Shown here: positions 1-9,100 of the stretch, in pieces
Numbering within the stretch: the stretch's first letter is position 1
Layout: every line of letters starts with the position of its first letter
Assembly (NCBI GenBank): GCA_002310155.1
Contig: DBYF01000044.1
Coordinates: forward strand, 1 to 27,311
Direction: 5' to 3'
DNA from: Mageeibacillus sp. UBA1193
GTDB lineage: Bacteria; Bacillota; Clostridia; Saccharofermentanales; Saccharofermentanaceae
Length of the DNA: 27,311 nt
Made by a program: the position numbers and the translations under genes
The notes under the pieces: model-generated
Told to the model about the DNA's origin: nothing
The model's input: only the letters and a program-made list of their open reading frames with translations
Database searches by the model: none

Positions 1-494
1 AGCATCACTTTCTGCGTATTCATGTATGCCGTCTTCATGGCAAGGATCGCAGACGCGACGATCAGGAAAATGACCCAGTAGCGCATCGAAGCAGCGGCAC
101 ATACGATCAGGATGATTATCTTCAGCCATGTGATCTTTCTCGAGAAGATGCCGGAAACCGACTCGCGGGTGTTCTTCTCACGGTGAAACCGGATAAATGT
201 CTTTTCAGTACTTTCATCGGAAAAGAGCCCGTAGACACAGACCGGAATAAAAACACTCATCTCCGGGAGGAAGAACGCAAGCGCCGCCGATCCGACGGCA
301 AGAAGAATGCCGACGATCATATTCCTGAAAGCTTCCTCCACCAGAGCGATGACCAGAATGGACAGAAGCGAAACGACCTCTTTGGTCCCGATATCAGACG
401 CCAGAGAAAGGCTGCCGTAAGATCCCGCGTAAAACAGGATCAGGGCCGCCGAAAGGATCACAATAATAGCTTTGTCCAACAATCTGTTAATCAT
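1..494 (-). CDS. Probable sensor histidine kinase, membrane N-terminus (truncated by window edge)
   Basis: An uninterrupted frame of 164 codons runs from ATG at 494 to the left edge, so only the N-terminal part is present. It begins MINRLLDKAIIVILSAALIL and is strongly hydrophobic, with about five membrane segments (near residues 7-27, 38-52, 57-76, 80-90 and 125-152) separated by short charged loops. No kinase domain is reached. The call rests on context: it lies downstream of an ABC-2 exporter operon whose promoter carries a NarL-type dyad, the arrangement of B. subtilis yvfRS-yvfTU, where a DesK-type kinase and a LuxR-type response regulator follow the transporter. A TATAAT at 501-506 lies only 6 nt before the ATG, so the message may be leaderless; no Shine-Dalgarno sequence is visible. 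It could instead be another polytopic membrane protein. Confidence 0.6.
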   Translation of the reverse strand, partial: MINRLLDKAIIVILSAALILFYAGSYGSLSLASDIGTKEVVSLLSILVIALVEEAFRNMIVGILLAVGSAALAFFLPEMSVFIPVCVYGLFSDESTEKTFIRFHREKNTRESVSGIFSRKITWLKIIILIVCAAASMRYWVIFLIVASAILAMKTAYMNTQKVM

Positions 495-510
495 GTCATC
501 ATTATAGCGC

Positions 511-595
511 AAAAAGAGAGTGAGACATCAAGCCGTAGTGCGATTCTCGCAGGCGCTTGCGCCGAGGACCAGCACAAGGCTTCATGTCTCACTCT
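511..595 (-). terminator. Long branched rho-independent terminator after the ABC permease gene
   Basis: Arms 517-534 and 578-595 are inverted repeats of 18 bp with one mismatch, followed on the minus strand by CTTTTT (511-516). The 43-nt interior is itself structured: GGCGC and GCGCC (552-563) form an inner hairpin, and GTGC/GCAC and CTCG/CGAG can pair around it. This is much longer than a usual terminator. The kinase-side arm overlaps the region where the -35 of the downstream gene would lie. Confidence 0.8.
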
Positions 596-598
596 ATA

Positions 599-1804
599 TT
601 AGTTTGCTTTACCCTGCTGGACTTTCTTGATCACGACCGAGATCATGATGAAGGCCAGTCCGAAGAGGATCTGTACACCAAAGGATGAAAAGATCGAACC
701 TGTGCTGAAGGTGTAGTTCATGCCGGAGCCGCTGTAGATCGTGTTAAAGACCTTCGCTGTCCAGAAGAACGGCAGGAAGTGTGCGAATGTCTGAACGCCG
801 CTGCTGAGGAAGTAGAACGGAACGAAGATGCCGCACAGGAAGCTCATGGAGAGTCCTACCGAGTTGCAGATGAGGCTCAGGGTTCCCGCATTCAGACGGA
901 AGCAGGAGATCATGAGTGTGAATCCGCTGATGTAGAAGGTCGTTGTGATCAGGTTCAGAACTACGACCCATCCGTACTTGCTCATCATGTCGGAAGAACC
1001 TGCATAGATGAAGCTGAAGATCGAATATGCAGCTACCAGTACGACCGCGCAGGTCAGAAGTCCGAACATCTGAGACCAGGTCTTCTCTGTCGGCTTCACA
1101 GGAGCCGCATCGATACGCATGGAGACTTCCTTCTTGTTTGCGGAGATGATGGCGGATGCGATCGACATACCGAGGAGCCACAGGCAGATGAAGCAGAAGT
1201 ACATGAGGATCATATAGATCGCGTATTCTTTCGCGCTGCTGTGCTGTACCTCTTTCTTCTCAGTCACGACACCGAAGGTGACCTCGGAAACGGTCGTCTC
1301 GAGTGCTTTTTCCACGGAAGATTTATCATCCATGCCCATCGCGCGGTAGCTTCTGTAGATGTTTACGAAGGAATCGATATCGTTTACGAAGCTGAAGGTC
1401 TTACCGGAGACCTGGCTGTGGGACTGATAGTCGAGAGATACTTCCTCGCCGGCATCGATCTTCGCCTGGAAGTTCTCCGGAACCTCGATGTAGTAATCGG
1501 AGATGGAGAAATAGAGGATATCGTTGATACGCTCTTCGGAAGCTGTGGTATCTTCTACGCTTCCGTACTTCTCGATCAGTGTTCTTACACCATGGCTGAG
1601 CTCACTGTCATCGTTATCACGGAAAAGCACTCCGAGGTTCTTATAATCTACGCTCTTCTCTGTCGCCTTGTCTTCGTTCTTGTCGACGATGCTCGGTGCA
1701 GCAAAGATCATAGCTGCGCCATAGACTACCATGATGATCACCGCGATCAGGACAGAGATCTTATTGGCTTTCACCAGTTTGAAGAAATTCTTATAAAGCT
1801 GCAT
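599..1804 (-). CDS. ABC-2 type exporter permease (second permease of the operon)
   Basis: 401 residues with the ABC-2 permease layout: one N-terminal membrane helix (about 17-36), a large extracytoplasmic domain (about 37-190), then five or six helices (about 195-395) and a short basic tail. It should pair with the preceding permease and the ATPase to move a substrate outward; family members export drugs, peptides or lipids, and the substrate cannot be read from sequence. The start at 1804 has a good ribosome site (AAGGAGAG about 6 nt upstream). It overlaps the end of the upstream permease gene by 14 bp, indicating translational coupling and a 1:1 heterodimer. Confidence 0.85.
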   Translation of the reverse strand: MQLYKNFFKLVKANKISVLIAVIIMVVYGAAMIFAAPSIVDKNEDKATEKSVDYKNLGVLFRDNDDSELSHGVRTLIEKYGSVEDTTASEERINDILYFSISDYYIEVPENFQAKIDAGEEVSLDYQSHSQVSGKTFSFVNDIDSFVNIYRSYRAMGMDDKSSVEKALETTVSEVTFGVVTEKKEVQHSSAKEYAIYMILMYFCFICLWLLGMSIASAIISANKKEVSMRIDAAPVKPTEKTWSQMFGLLTCAVVLVAAYSIFSFIYAGSSDMMSKYGWVVVLNLITTTFYISGFTLMISCFRLNAGTLSLICNSVGLSMSFLCGIFVPFYFLSSGVQTFAHFLPFFWTAKVFNTIYSGSGMNYTFSTGSIFSSFGVQILFGLAFIMISVVIKKVQQGKAN

Positions 1805-2981
1805 ACTTTTCTCTCCTTAATTTCATGATCGAGACCGTAAGGAATACGAGTGTCGCCACAAAGATCTTTACAAGGTTCATCCAGAATCCGCTCAGTGTCG
1901 GATAGTTGACCAGGCGGTAGAACGCGAAGTTCATGATCGTCGCAGGGTTGATCTGATTGACGATCGGGCAGGATTTCTCGAGGATTCCGGGGAGCTGGAC
2001 GATCATCTCACCGCTTAAGAATACTGACATCATGATGAAGCCTGTAGCCTTGTTATCACGAGCATTCTCGTCGCCCTTCGTAAAGAGACCGAAGCAGCAG
2101 CCGAGGCTCATGGAGAAGAGGTTTCCGATCAGTACGAATACGATGATCTCGAACAGGCGGTTTCCGACCGGGATATTGAAGAACTGATTCATCGCGAACA
2201 GTTCGAAGAAGGTAATGCCGCATGCCAGAGCATATCTTGCGAAGAAAGCGGACAGAAGGATCTTCGATTTCTTTGTGGAAGATACACTCGTTCTCATGCC
2301 CGAGCCGCTTAAGTCACCCTGGATGTCGAACACGGTGTGGATACCGGATGTTACGTTGAAGAACATACCCATAACGATCGTGCTGTAGAAGTACCACATG
2401 TAGACGTTCGCGGAAGATCCGTCATCACCGAGATATGTGGTCTTGGCCTTCATGACGGAGATGGATGACGACAGGCTCTGCATGACGATCTCCATCTTAT
2501 CCGGTGCCGTTACCGCGGCATCCTTCATGATCGTGTAGTTTCTTCTGTAGGACTCGACAACGGATCTGGCGACCATAAGAGTTGTCATGTTCGCGCCGTC
2601 GCCGACCTTAACTTCGATGTGCTCGTTTTCTCCGTCGACCAGATAGATGACTTCGATCTCTTTATCGAGGATCTTCTGCTCGGCTTCTTCTCTGGAAGCG
2701 CTGTCAACGAGCTCAACGATCGCGTGGTTATAACCCATGTTGCTGGACTTAACAGTCTCAGCATCTGACAGATTCGTAAGTACCGTTACGAATTCTTCTG
2801 AAAAAGCACTCTCGCTTTCTACGATCACGCTGCTCTTTACCGGTTCGAAATCAACCTCTCCTCTTGCGGGACCCATGAAGGTGACATTGAAGCAGAGCAT
2901 CAGGAGGAGCGGAAAGGCAAGTGACCAGAAGACAAAGCCTTTGTCGCGCAATGTCTTGCGCAGATAATATGTAAACATCAT
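1791..2981 (-). CDS. ABC-2 type exporter permease (first permease of the operon)
   Basis: 396 residues with the same plan as its neighbour: an N-terminal helix at about 17-36, an extracytoplasmic domain to about residue 190, then a block of about five helices (near 195-390) and a basic C-terminus. The two permeases are alike in plan but not close copies, as expected for a heterodimeric exporter. The start has a GGGAGGAA ribosome site. It begins 17 bp after the ATPase gene and overlaps the next permease by 14 bp, so the three genes form one operon. The substrate is unknown. Confidence 0.85.
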   Translation of the reverse strand: MMFTYYLRKTLRDKGFVFWSLAFPLLLMLCFNVTFMGPARGEVDFEPVKSSVIVESESAFSEEFVTVLTNLSDAETVKSSNMGYNHAIVELVDSASREEAEQKILDKEIEVIYLVDGENEHIEVKVGDGANMTTLMVARSVVESYRRNYTIMKDAAVTAPDKMEIVMQSLSSSISVMKAKTTYLGDDGSSANVYMWYFYSTIVMGMFFNVTSGIHTVFDIQGDLSGSGMRTSVSSTKKSKILLSAFFARYALACGITFFELFAMNQFFNIPVGNRLFEIIVFVLIGNLFSMSLGCCFGLFTKGDENARDNKATGFIMMSVFLSGEMIVQLPGILEKSCPIVNQINPATIMNFAFYRLVNYPTLSGFWMNLVKIFVATLVFLTVSIMKLRREKYAAL

Positions 2982-2998
2982 TTTCCGGTTCCTCCCAA

Positions 2999-3937
2999 TT
3001 AATCGTCACGCAGTTCTTTTCCCGTAAGTTCGAGGAAAACATCGTTGAGCGTCGGCTGCTCGGAGTATACGTTCTTCATCTTGTAGCCCTTCTCTTCGAG
3101 GACCTTGATGACTTCTACAACGTTGTTGCCCTTGCCGGCTTCGACCTTCAGATACTTGCCGTCGTAATTGACACTGAAGATGTTGTCGAGCTTTCTGAGT
3201 TTCTCAATATCTTCATCCAGGATGCCCTTGGCCTCGATCTTGATCATCTCGCTCTTCTTGATCATGCTCTTGAGCTTATCTACGGAGCCCTCAGCGATCA
3301 GCTGGCCCTTGTCGATGATGATGACTCTGTCAGCGAGCTGCTCGACTTCTTCCATGTAGTGGGAAGTGTAGATGATCGTCGCGCCTTCTTTTCTCAATTC
3401 CTCAATACCCTCGAGGATCTTGTTTCTGCTCTGCGGGTCAACAGCGACTGTCGGCTCGTCGAAGAAAATGATCTTCGGCTTATGTGCGATACCGCACGCG
3501 ATGTTGAGTCTTCTCTTTAAACCGCCGGAGAGCTTCTTCGGACGGAATTTCTTAAACTCATTGAGGCCGACGAAGTCGATCGCTTCCTGGACTCTCTTTT
3601 TTCTCTCGGCCTTATCCTTGATGTAAAGACCGCAGAAGAAATCGATATTCTCATATACTGTCAGTTCTTCGAACACGGAGACTTCCTGAGGAACTACACC
3701 GATCTCACTTTTCAGATCGTATGCCTTCGGAGTCATCTCTTTACCGTGGATCGTAATCGAACCTTTATCGTATTCCAGAAGGGAGAGGATGCAGTTGATC
3801 GTTGTGGATTTACCCGAGCCGTTCGGACCCAGCAGACCGAGGATCTCACCCTCATTGACCGTCATGCTGAAATTATCAACCGCGATCAGTTCTTTGTAAC
3901 GCTTCACCAGTCCGTCGACTTTAATGATCTCACTCAT
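2999..3937 (-). CDS. ABC exporter ATP-binding protein (DrrA/CcmA type)
   Basis: 312 residues from the chosen start. Walker A is GPNGSGKST (37-45), the Q-loop Q is near 84, the signature is LSGGL (136-140), Walker B is IIFFDEP (156-162), and the switch histidine is in YTSHYMEE (about 193). The sequence after Walker B reads DEPTVAVDPQ, where GVDP is more usual. The C-terminal 90 residues form the extra domain common in DrrA-like ATPases. An upstream ATG at 3982 is in frame, but 3937 has GAGG at the right distance and gives the normal family N-terminus. It is the first gene of the exporter operon and powers the two following permeases. Confidence 0.93.
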   Translation of the reverse strand: MSEIIKVDGLVKRYKELIAVDNFSMTVNEGEILGLLGPNGSGKSTTINCILSLLEYDKGSITIHGKEMTPKAYDLKSEIGVVPQEVSVFEELTVYENIDFFCGLYIKDKAERKKRVQEAIDFVGLNEFKKFRPKKLSGGLKRRLNIACGIAHKPKIIFFDEPTVAVDPQSRNKILEGIEELRKEGATIIYTSHYMEEVEQLADRVIIIDKGQLIAEGSVDKLKSMIKKSEMIKIEAKGILDEDIEKLRKLDNIFSVNYDGKYLKVEAGKGNNVVEVIKVLEEKGYKMKNVYSEQPTLNDVFLELTGKELRDD

Positions 3938-4001
3938 TTTCTTGACCTCATTTCTTAGTTTGTGTTTCATTTCGGGACGCACCCGTCTCTTTCATGATTC
4001 T

Positions 4002-4030
4002 ATTATTCCATACCGTGGTGGGCGTAGTAA
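4002..4030 (-). promoter_or_regulatory. Candidate sigma-A promoter of the ABC exporter operon
   Basis: On the minus strand TTACTA (4025-4030) and AATAAT (4002-4007) are separated by 17 bp. Both hexamers are imperfect, which suits a promoter needing an activator bound at the upstream dyad. Confidence 0.45.
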
Positions 4031-4052
4031 GTGAATGGAATCACATCCGGAC

Positions 4053-4066
4053 ATGACAAATGTCAT
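4053..4066. promoter_or_regulatory. ATGACA-AA-TGTCAT dyad, probable NarL/LuxR-type response-regulator site
   Basis: A perfect 6-bp inverted repeat around a 2-bp centre, about 64 bp upstream of the predicted start site of the exporter operon. Dyads of the form TGAC-N-GTCA are known targets of LuxR/NarL-type response regulators that partner DesK-like kinases. The probable kinase fragment at the left edge makes such a regulator likely just outside the window. Confidence 0.5.
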
Positions 4067-4105
4067 TTTTGGTATGAGTTTCGATGAGTTTGACAAGATA
4101 AAATG

Positions 4106-4132
4106 AAAAGGACCGTTTTTCACGGTCCTTTT
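4106..4132 (-). terminator. Rho-independent terminator of the Sel1 lipoprotein gene
   Basis: AAAAGGACCGT (4106-4116) and ACGGTCCTTTT (4122-4132) form a perfect 11-bp stem with a 5-nt loop. On the minus strand the stem ends in TTTT and runs into a T-rich stretch. It lies 30 bp after the lipoprotein stop codon. Confidence 0.85.
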
Positions 4133-4162
4133 GTGGTTTTTCTATTCAGTTGATCACAAGTT

Positions 4163-5953
4163 TCATGTCGAAGCAAGAGCGGCATCAGCCTGCTCCTGAG
4201 TGATTGATCCCTGCTCGACCAGTTTCGCGATGGCATTCGTCGCATAGGTCAATGTAGAATTCACACCTTGCTCTTTTGCGAAGATGATCGCTTTGGTGTA
4301 CCACTCAAGCGCCTTCTCTGCATTCCGTTCTGCGCCTTTTCCGTTGTGATACGCCCAGCCGAGATTTGAAGCAGATTGAGGATTCCGAAGCTCCGCGCCG
4401 CGGGAATTCCAGCTGAAAGCCTGATCATAATCGACCTCTACACCATGGCCTTCTGAATACATATAGGCGACCGCTCCAAAACAGAACGGGTAATTCTCCT
4501 TAACACCGATCATGTAATAATCCATCGCCTTAGCATAGTCTACTTCCACTCCAAAACCCATATCATAAAAGATTCCGAGTTTATACGAAGCCTGATAGTA
4601 TCCTCTCTCCAGGGCCGTTAGGTAGTTCGAAAGTGCGGCTGCGTAATCTTTTTCAACTCCGCGGGCATTTTCATAGATCAATCCAAGTTCATAGCTGGCC
4701 GAGCTTTCTCCTCTTTTTGCAGCATGCTCATAATACCCTTTCGCCTTGGCATAATCCTGGGTGACACCTTGGCCATAGCAGTAGATACGACCGAGATTAC
4801 AGATCGCCGCCGGATACCCCATATCAGCGGCCTTGGTAAACCAGTCCCGCGATTTTGCCAGATCTGACGGAATATCACCGGCTCCCTTTTCATAGAGTAT
4901 TCCCAGTCCATTCAATGCATATGCTTTATCAAACCAGATATCACTCGCCAGTGCTTTCTCATAGTATTCCACCGCTTTCTTTCCATCCGGCGCGCTGAGA
5001 TTCGGAACCGTACCTCTCAGGTACATATATCCTAAGTAGCCGTACGCAAGCGGACATCCGGTATCCGCAGCCTGCTGATAAAGCGAGTATGCCATCGTAG
5101 TATCTTTGTTCACACCATTACCGTACTCATAGAGTCGTCCTTTGCCAAGATATCCGTAAGGGCAACCCAGTCCGATCGCCTGATCGTAATATGACAGGGC
5201 TTTTGTGTAACGGTCATCATCCATGGTAAAATTCATATAATACCGTCCAAGAGCGTACCATCCCTTGCCGACGCCGGCGTTTCCTGCCTCTGTGTAATAG
5301 CGGATAGCTTCAGCCGGGTTAAATTCCGTATTCTTTCTGCCGAAACAGTAATCATCACCACGTTCTACTTTTGCTTCCGCCTCAGTGATTGCCCACGAAC
5401 CAGAGATCATTGTCGACGAGGAAACGAAATACCAGTATTTATCGGAATCATCTACCTTGATGATCCCGTTATCGTCTGTCGCAGAGAGAGTTCCGTCAGG
5501 GAAAACGATCGTGATCTGATCTCCGCTCGCGGACCATTCGGTGATCGATTTATTTCCGTCTTTACTGTCTTCCCATGAAGCCGTTCCATCTTCGTTTAAG
5601 ATCAGACGGAACGATCTTCCTTCCTGAATGATCGCGAAATCGTTGATCGAGCCGTTCTCAGGATGCGCTTCCGCCTTCGTCTGGATCGCATAACCTTCAT
5701 AGGTTCCTGCCAGCCGTACGCGCTCCGGATCGAGCGGGATCGTAGTCTCCGTGGTGGTCGTCGCCTCCGTGGTCGTTTCCTCCGGCTCGGTCTCGGTAAG
5801 TTCTGTTTCTTCCGTCGTCGTCGCCGTCGTTTTCTTCGTCGTTTTCTTGGTAGTTTCTTCCGTGGATTTACTGCAGCCGGTAAGGACCAGACCAGTCGCC
5901 AGCAGTACAGTTATCAGTTTCAGAATCATGTTCTGTCTTATTCTCGCAGCCAT
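4163..5953 (-). CDS. Sel1-repeat (TPR-like) lipoprotein
   Basis: 596 residues. The signal peptide ends in the lipobox LTGC (Cys27), so the mature protein is anchored on the outer face of the membrane. A Thr/Glu/Lys-rich linker follows to about residue 72, then a beta-rich domain of about 110 residues (GTYEGYAI to YWYFVSS), unrecognised but resembling small lipocalin-like modules. From about residue 190 to 580 there are about ten Sel1-type helical repeats (pattern A..YY..A...G...A...LG..Y..G.GV..D), with examples at YYEHAAKRG and NLGRIYCYGQGV. Such repeats are protein-binding scaffolds. The start at 5953 has a strong AAGGAGGAGG site. It is transcribed alone and diverges from the large sensor gene. 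The binding partner is unknown. Confidence 0.88.
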   Translation of the reverse strand: MAARIRQNMILKLITVLLATGLVLTGCSKSTEETTKKTTKKTTATTTEETELTETEPEETTTEATTTTETTIPLDPERVRLAGTYEGYAIQTKAEAHPENGSINDFAIIQEGRSFRLILNEDGTASWEDSKDGNKSITEWSASGDQITIVFPDGTLSATDDNGIIKVDDSDKYWYFVSSSTMISGSWAITEAEAKVERGDDYCFGRKNTEFNPAEAIRYYTEAGNAGVGKGWYALGRYYMNFTMDDDRYTKALSYYDQAIGLGCPYGYLGKGRLYEYGNGVNKDTTMAYSLYQQAADTGCPLAYGYLGYMYLRGTVPNLSAPDGKKAVEYYEKALASDIWFDKAYALNGLGILYEKGAGDIPSDLAKSRDWFTKAADMGYPAAICNLGRIYCYGQGVTQDYAKAKGYYEHAAKRGESSASYELGLIYENARGVEKDYAAALSNYLTALERGYYQASYKLGIFYDMGFGVEVDYAKAMDYYMIGVKENYPFCFGAVAYMYSEGHGVEVDYDQAFSWNSRGAELRNPQSASNLGWAYHNGKGAERNAEKALEWYTKAIIFAKEQGVNSTLTYATNAIAKLVEQGSITQEQADAALAST

Positions 5954-6008
5954 ACGCCCCTCCTCCTTACGGATCTTCCGGGTTCCGATGTTCTTACGTT
6001 ATGTCTTT

Positions 6009-6037
6009 ATTGTAAGGGATAGGAGTGCTTTTCAAAA
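6009..6037 (-). promoter_or_regulatory. Candidate promoter of the Sel1 lipoprotein gene
   Basis: On the minus strand TTTTGA (6032-6037) and TACAAT (6009-6014) are 17 bp apart. One copy of the recurring motif GAAAAGCACT (6024-6033) overlaps the -35 end. Confidence 0.5.
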
Positions 6038-6069
6038 CGAGAATAGCAATATGTTTTATATTTCTTTAC

Positions 6070-6087
6070 AAAAGCACCGGTGCTTTT
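6070..6087. repeat. 18-bp perfect palindrome built from two AAAAGCAC motifs
   Basis: AAAAGCACCGGTGCTTTT reads the same on both strands. It lies in the divergent region between the Sel1 lipoprotein and the large sensor gene, just upstream of the sensor -10, where a regulator could block or aid polymerase. It contains two of the 17 copies of AAAAGCAC in this window. The others start at 1303, 1623, 2802, 6025, 11624, 12216, 12916, 14592, 20316, 20605, 21513, 21997, 24484, 25784 and 26006. Confidence 0.7.
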
Positions 6088-6091
6088 CGCT

Positions 6092-6097
6092 TATAAT
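6092..6097 (+). promoter_or_regulatory. Candidate -10 element of the large sensor gene
   Basis: TATAAT lies 41 bp before the ATG. No canonical -35 is found at 16-18 bp; that position is occupied by the palindrome, which suggests that the promoter depends on a regulator. Confidence 0.45.
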
Positions 6098-6138
6098 GTA
6101 AATAATTATATACTGGGGTTATAGGGGACATATCGGGT

Positions 6139-9100
6139 ATGAAAGACACAACTAGGAAGAAACTCCGGGATCTGATCCTTTTCAAGCCGGATCTGCGCAC
6201 GATCATTATCATGTGCCTCGGCACGATCTACAATGTTATGGGCCACTATCTGGCTCTCCACTTCAATCTTCCGTTCTGGCTGGATAATGTTGGTACTATG
6301 GCGATCTCGATCGCCTTTGGTCCACTGGCCGGCGCGATCCTCGCGATCGTTTCCCAGCCGATCTACGGCATCCCGCTGGGAATACCTCTTCCCTACTATC
6401 TCATCGGTATCATGATGGCGCTCGTCATCGGCTTTCTTTTCCCGAGAAAGCACAGAGAAGATATTCTCGCCATCGTAACAGTCGGAGTACTTGCCGCCGC
6501 TGTCACCTCACAGATCAGCGTTCCCCTTAACATGATCTACAACAACGGATATCCGCACAACCTCTGGGGCGACTCCCTCTACAAGATGCTCGACCAGAAG
6601 GTTAGTTCCAATCTCATCAACACATTCCTGTCGACCGCGTTTATCGACCTTCCGGACAGAGTCCTGACCGTCTTCATCGCTCTGTTCCTCGTCGATATCG
6701 AAGAAACACGTATCTTTAAGAAGCAGCAGAGGAGCGTAACGCGCACCATGACGATGCTCCTGGCCGTCATCATGGGGTTCAGTTTCCTCGGTGCCTACTC
6801 CCGCATCGCAAAGGCCGATGGCTACGACTTTGATTCCGAATTCGATACGATGACCTACGGTACCGATGACGGTATCCTCACCTCTGAGGTCAATGCGGTA
6901 ACACAGACCAAGGACGGCTATATCTGGGTAGGTACCTATTCAGGTCTTTATAAGTACGACGGCATCGGATTCGGTCCTGCCGGGATCGACGACCGTGTGC
7001 GAAATGTAATGAGCCTCTTCGTTGATTCGAAGGGCCGGCTCTGGATCGGCACCAACGACAGCGGTGCTTTCTGCTACGATCCGGATACGAAAGAAGTCAT
7101 CTCCTACAATACCGCCAACGGCCTGACCTCGAACTCGATCCGCGCGATCTGCGAGGACAAGTCCGGAAACATCTTTCTCGGCACGGTAATGGAAGTATCC
7201 AAGATCAATCCCGACGGAGTGATCAAGACATTCTCCCAGTGGCCGGAGATCAGTTACTGCTTAGCTTTCACCTCCCTCGATGACGGTTCCGTTCTCGGTG
7301 TTACGAACGGTGGTACGCTCTTCCTGATCCGGGATGACATGCTGGTCGACACGGATACATATGCCTCCGGAAACACATACTTCCGAGCTGTCGCATGTTC
7401 AGGCAGCGATATCCTGGTCGCGACTACGGGAAGTGAGATGTTCCAGTACAAAGTGGAGGGGGATAAGCTTACCCAGAAGAAGCTGATCTCCATCCCCGAT
7501 CATTCGTATTTCAGCAACATCCGCTACTCCCCTCTCTACGGCGGCTACTTCTACTGCGGCGAGGTAGGATTCGGCTTTATCGATAAGGAAACTCTTCAGG
7601 TCACGGATATGACTGAACAGGACTTCAACGGCACTGTCAGCGACGTCTGTGTGGATGATCAGGGAAATGTCTGGTTTGCTTCGAGCAAGCACGGACTTCT
7701 CAAGTGCTCACACACACCGTTCAGGAATATCTTTAAGAAGGCCGGTGTCAGCAGCGGCGTTGTCAACGCGGTCTACGAGAGTGACGGTCTTCTCTATGTC
7801 GGAATGGACAACGGACTGGAGATCATCGATCTCACAACGAATTCCGTCGTGGATACTCCATGGAAAAGGAATCTGGACGGAAACCGTGTCCGAAACATCA
7901 TGAAGGATTCGAAGGGAAATCTGTGGATCAGCACATATTCCACAAACGGCATGGTACGTGTCATGCCCTCCGGACAGGTCAATATGTTCAACGAACAGAA
8001 CGGCACCCTCGGCGGCAAGATCCGTTCGGCGATCGAGCTGTCTGACGGCAGGATGCTTCTTGCCAGTAATATGGGCCTTACTTTCATGAAGGATGATGAA
8101 GTCGTTGCTACGATCGGCGAATCCGATGGTCTTCAGAACCAGTACATCCTCTCGATGTATGAGCGTGAGGACGGATCGATCCTGGCCGCTTCTGACGGAG
8201 ACGGGATCTACATCATCAAGAATGACCGTGTCGTCGGTCATATCGGAGCCGCGGAAGGTCTTGCCACATCTGTTGTCATGCGTATCGTCAAGGGATCTAC
8301 CGGGTACTTCTATGTCACAAGTAATGCCCTGTACTACGATGACGGATACTCTATCCGCTCACTGAAGAACTTCCCGTATACGAACAACTACGACATCCTG
8401 ATCTCCGATGACGGGATCTGCTGGATCACATCGAGCGCGGGTGTTTTTGTCGTCGATGAGAAATCACTGGTCGAAGATGGCAATTACGCATGTACACTCC
8501 TCAATAAGAACTGGGGTCTGAATACGACCTTCACCGCCAACTCATGGAACCTCTGCAACAACGGGAATCTGTACCTTTGCTGTACGGACGGTGTCCGCAT
8601 CCTCTCTATGGAGGAGTACTCGAACAAGAACTCCAACTACCAGATCCATCTGGATTCGATCCAGGCCGGCGAGACTGTCATCCACGAAAAGGACGGTAAA
8701 TTCGTGATCCCTGCTTTTAACGGACGTATTACCATGAGCATCGCGATCACGAACTACACGCTCACCAATCCTCTGATCCACTACTATCTCGAAGGCTTCG
8801 ACGATGACGGAACTACCTGCTATCAGAATGAGATCCTTCCTCTCGAGTTCACCAATCTCGGCTACGGAAACTATAAGCTCCATGTTCAGGTCTTAAACGA
8901 AACGACCGGAGAGATCGAGCGTGAGGAAGTCTTCTCGATCCGCAAGGAAGCCATGATGTATGAGAAGCTCTACTTCCGCATGTATCTGTCGTTCGTCGCA
9001 TCCATGGTATTCTTCTATATCATCTGGCTCTTTTTCACGATCAATAAGAGAGCGATCAAGATCAGAGGTCTGCAGAGAGAGATGTCGACCGATCCGATGA

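Noticed and set aside
183..602. A 139-codon plus-strand frame at the left edge
   Set aside because: It is very rich in charged residues and runs across the terminator, while the minus strand encodes a coherent polytopic membrane protein.
5751..5870. Low-complexity Thr/Glu/Lys run in the Sel1 lipoprotein as a frameshift or repeat expansion
   Set aside because: The frame stays open and such linkers are normal directly after a lipobox cysteine.
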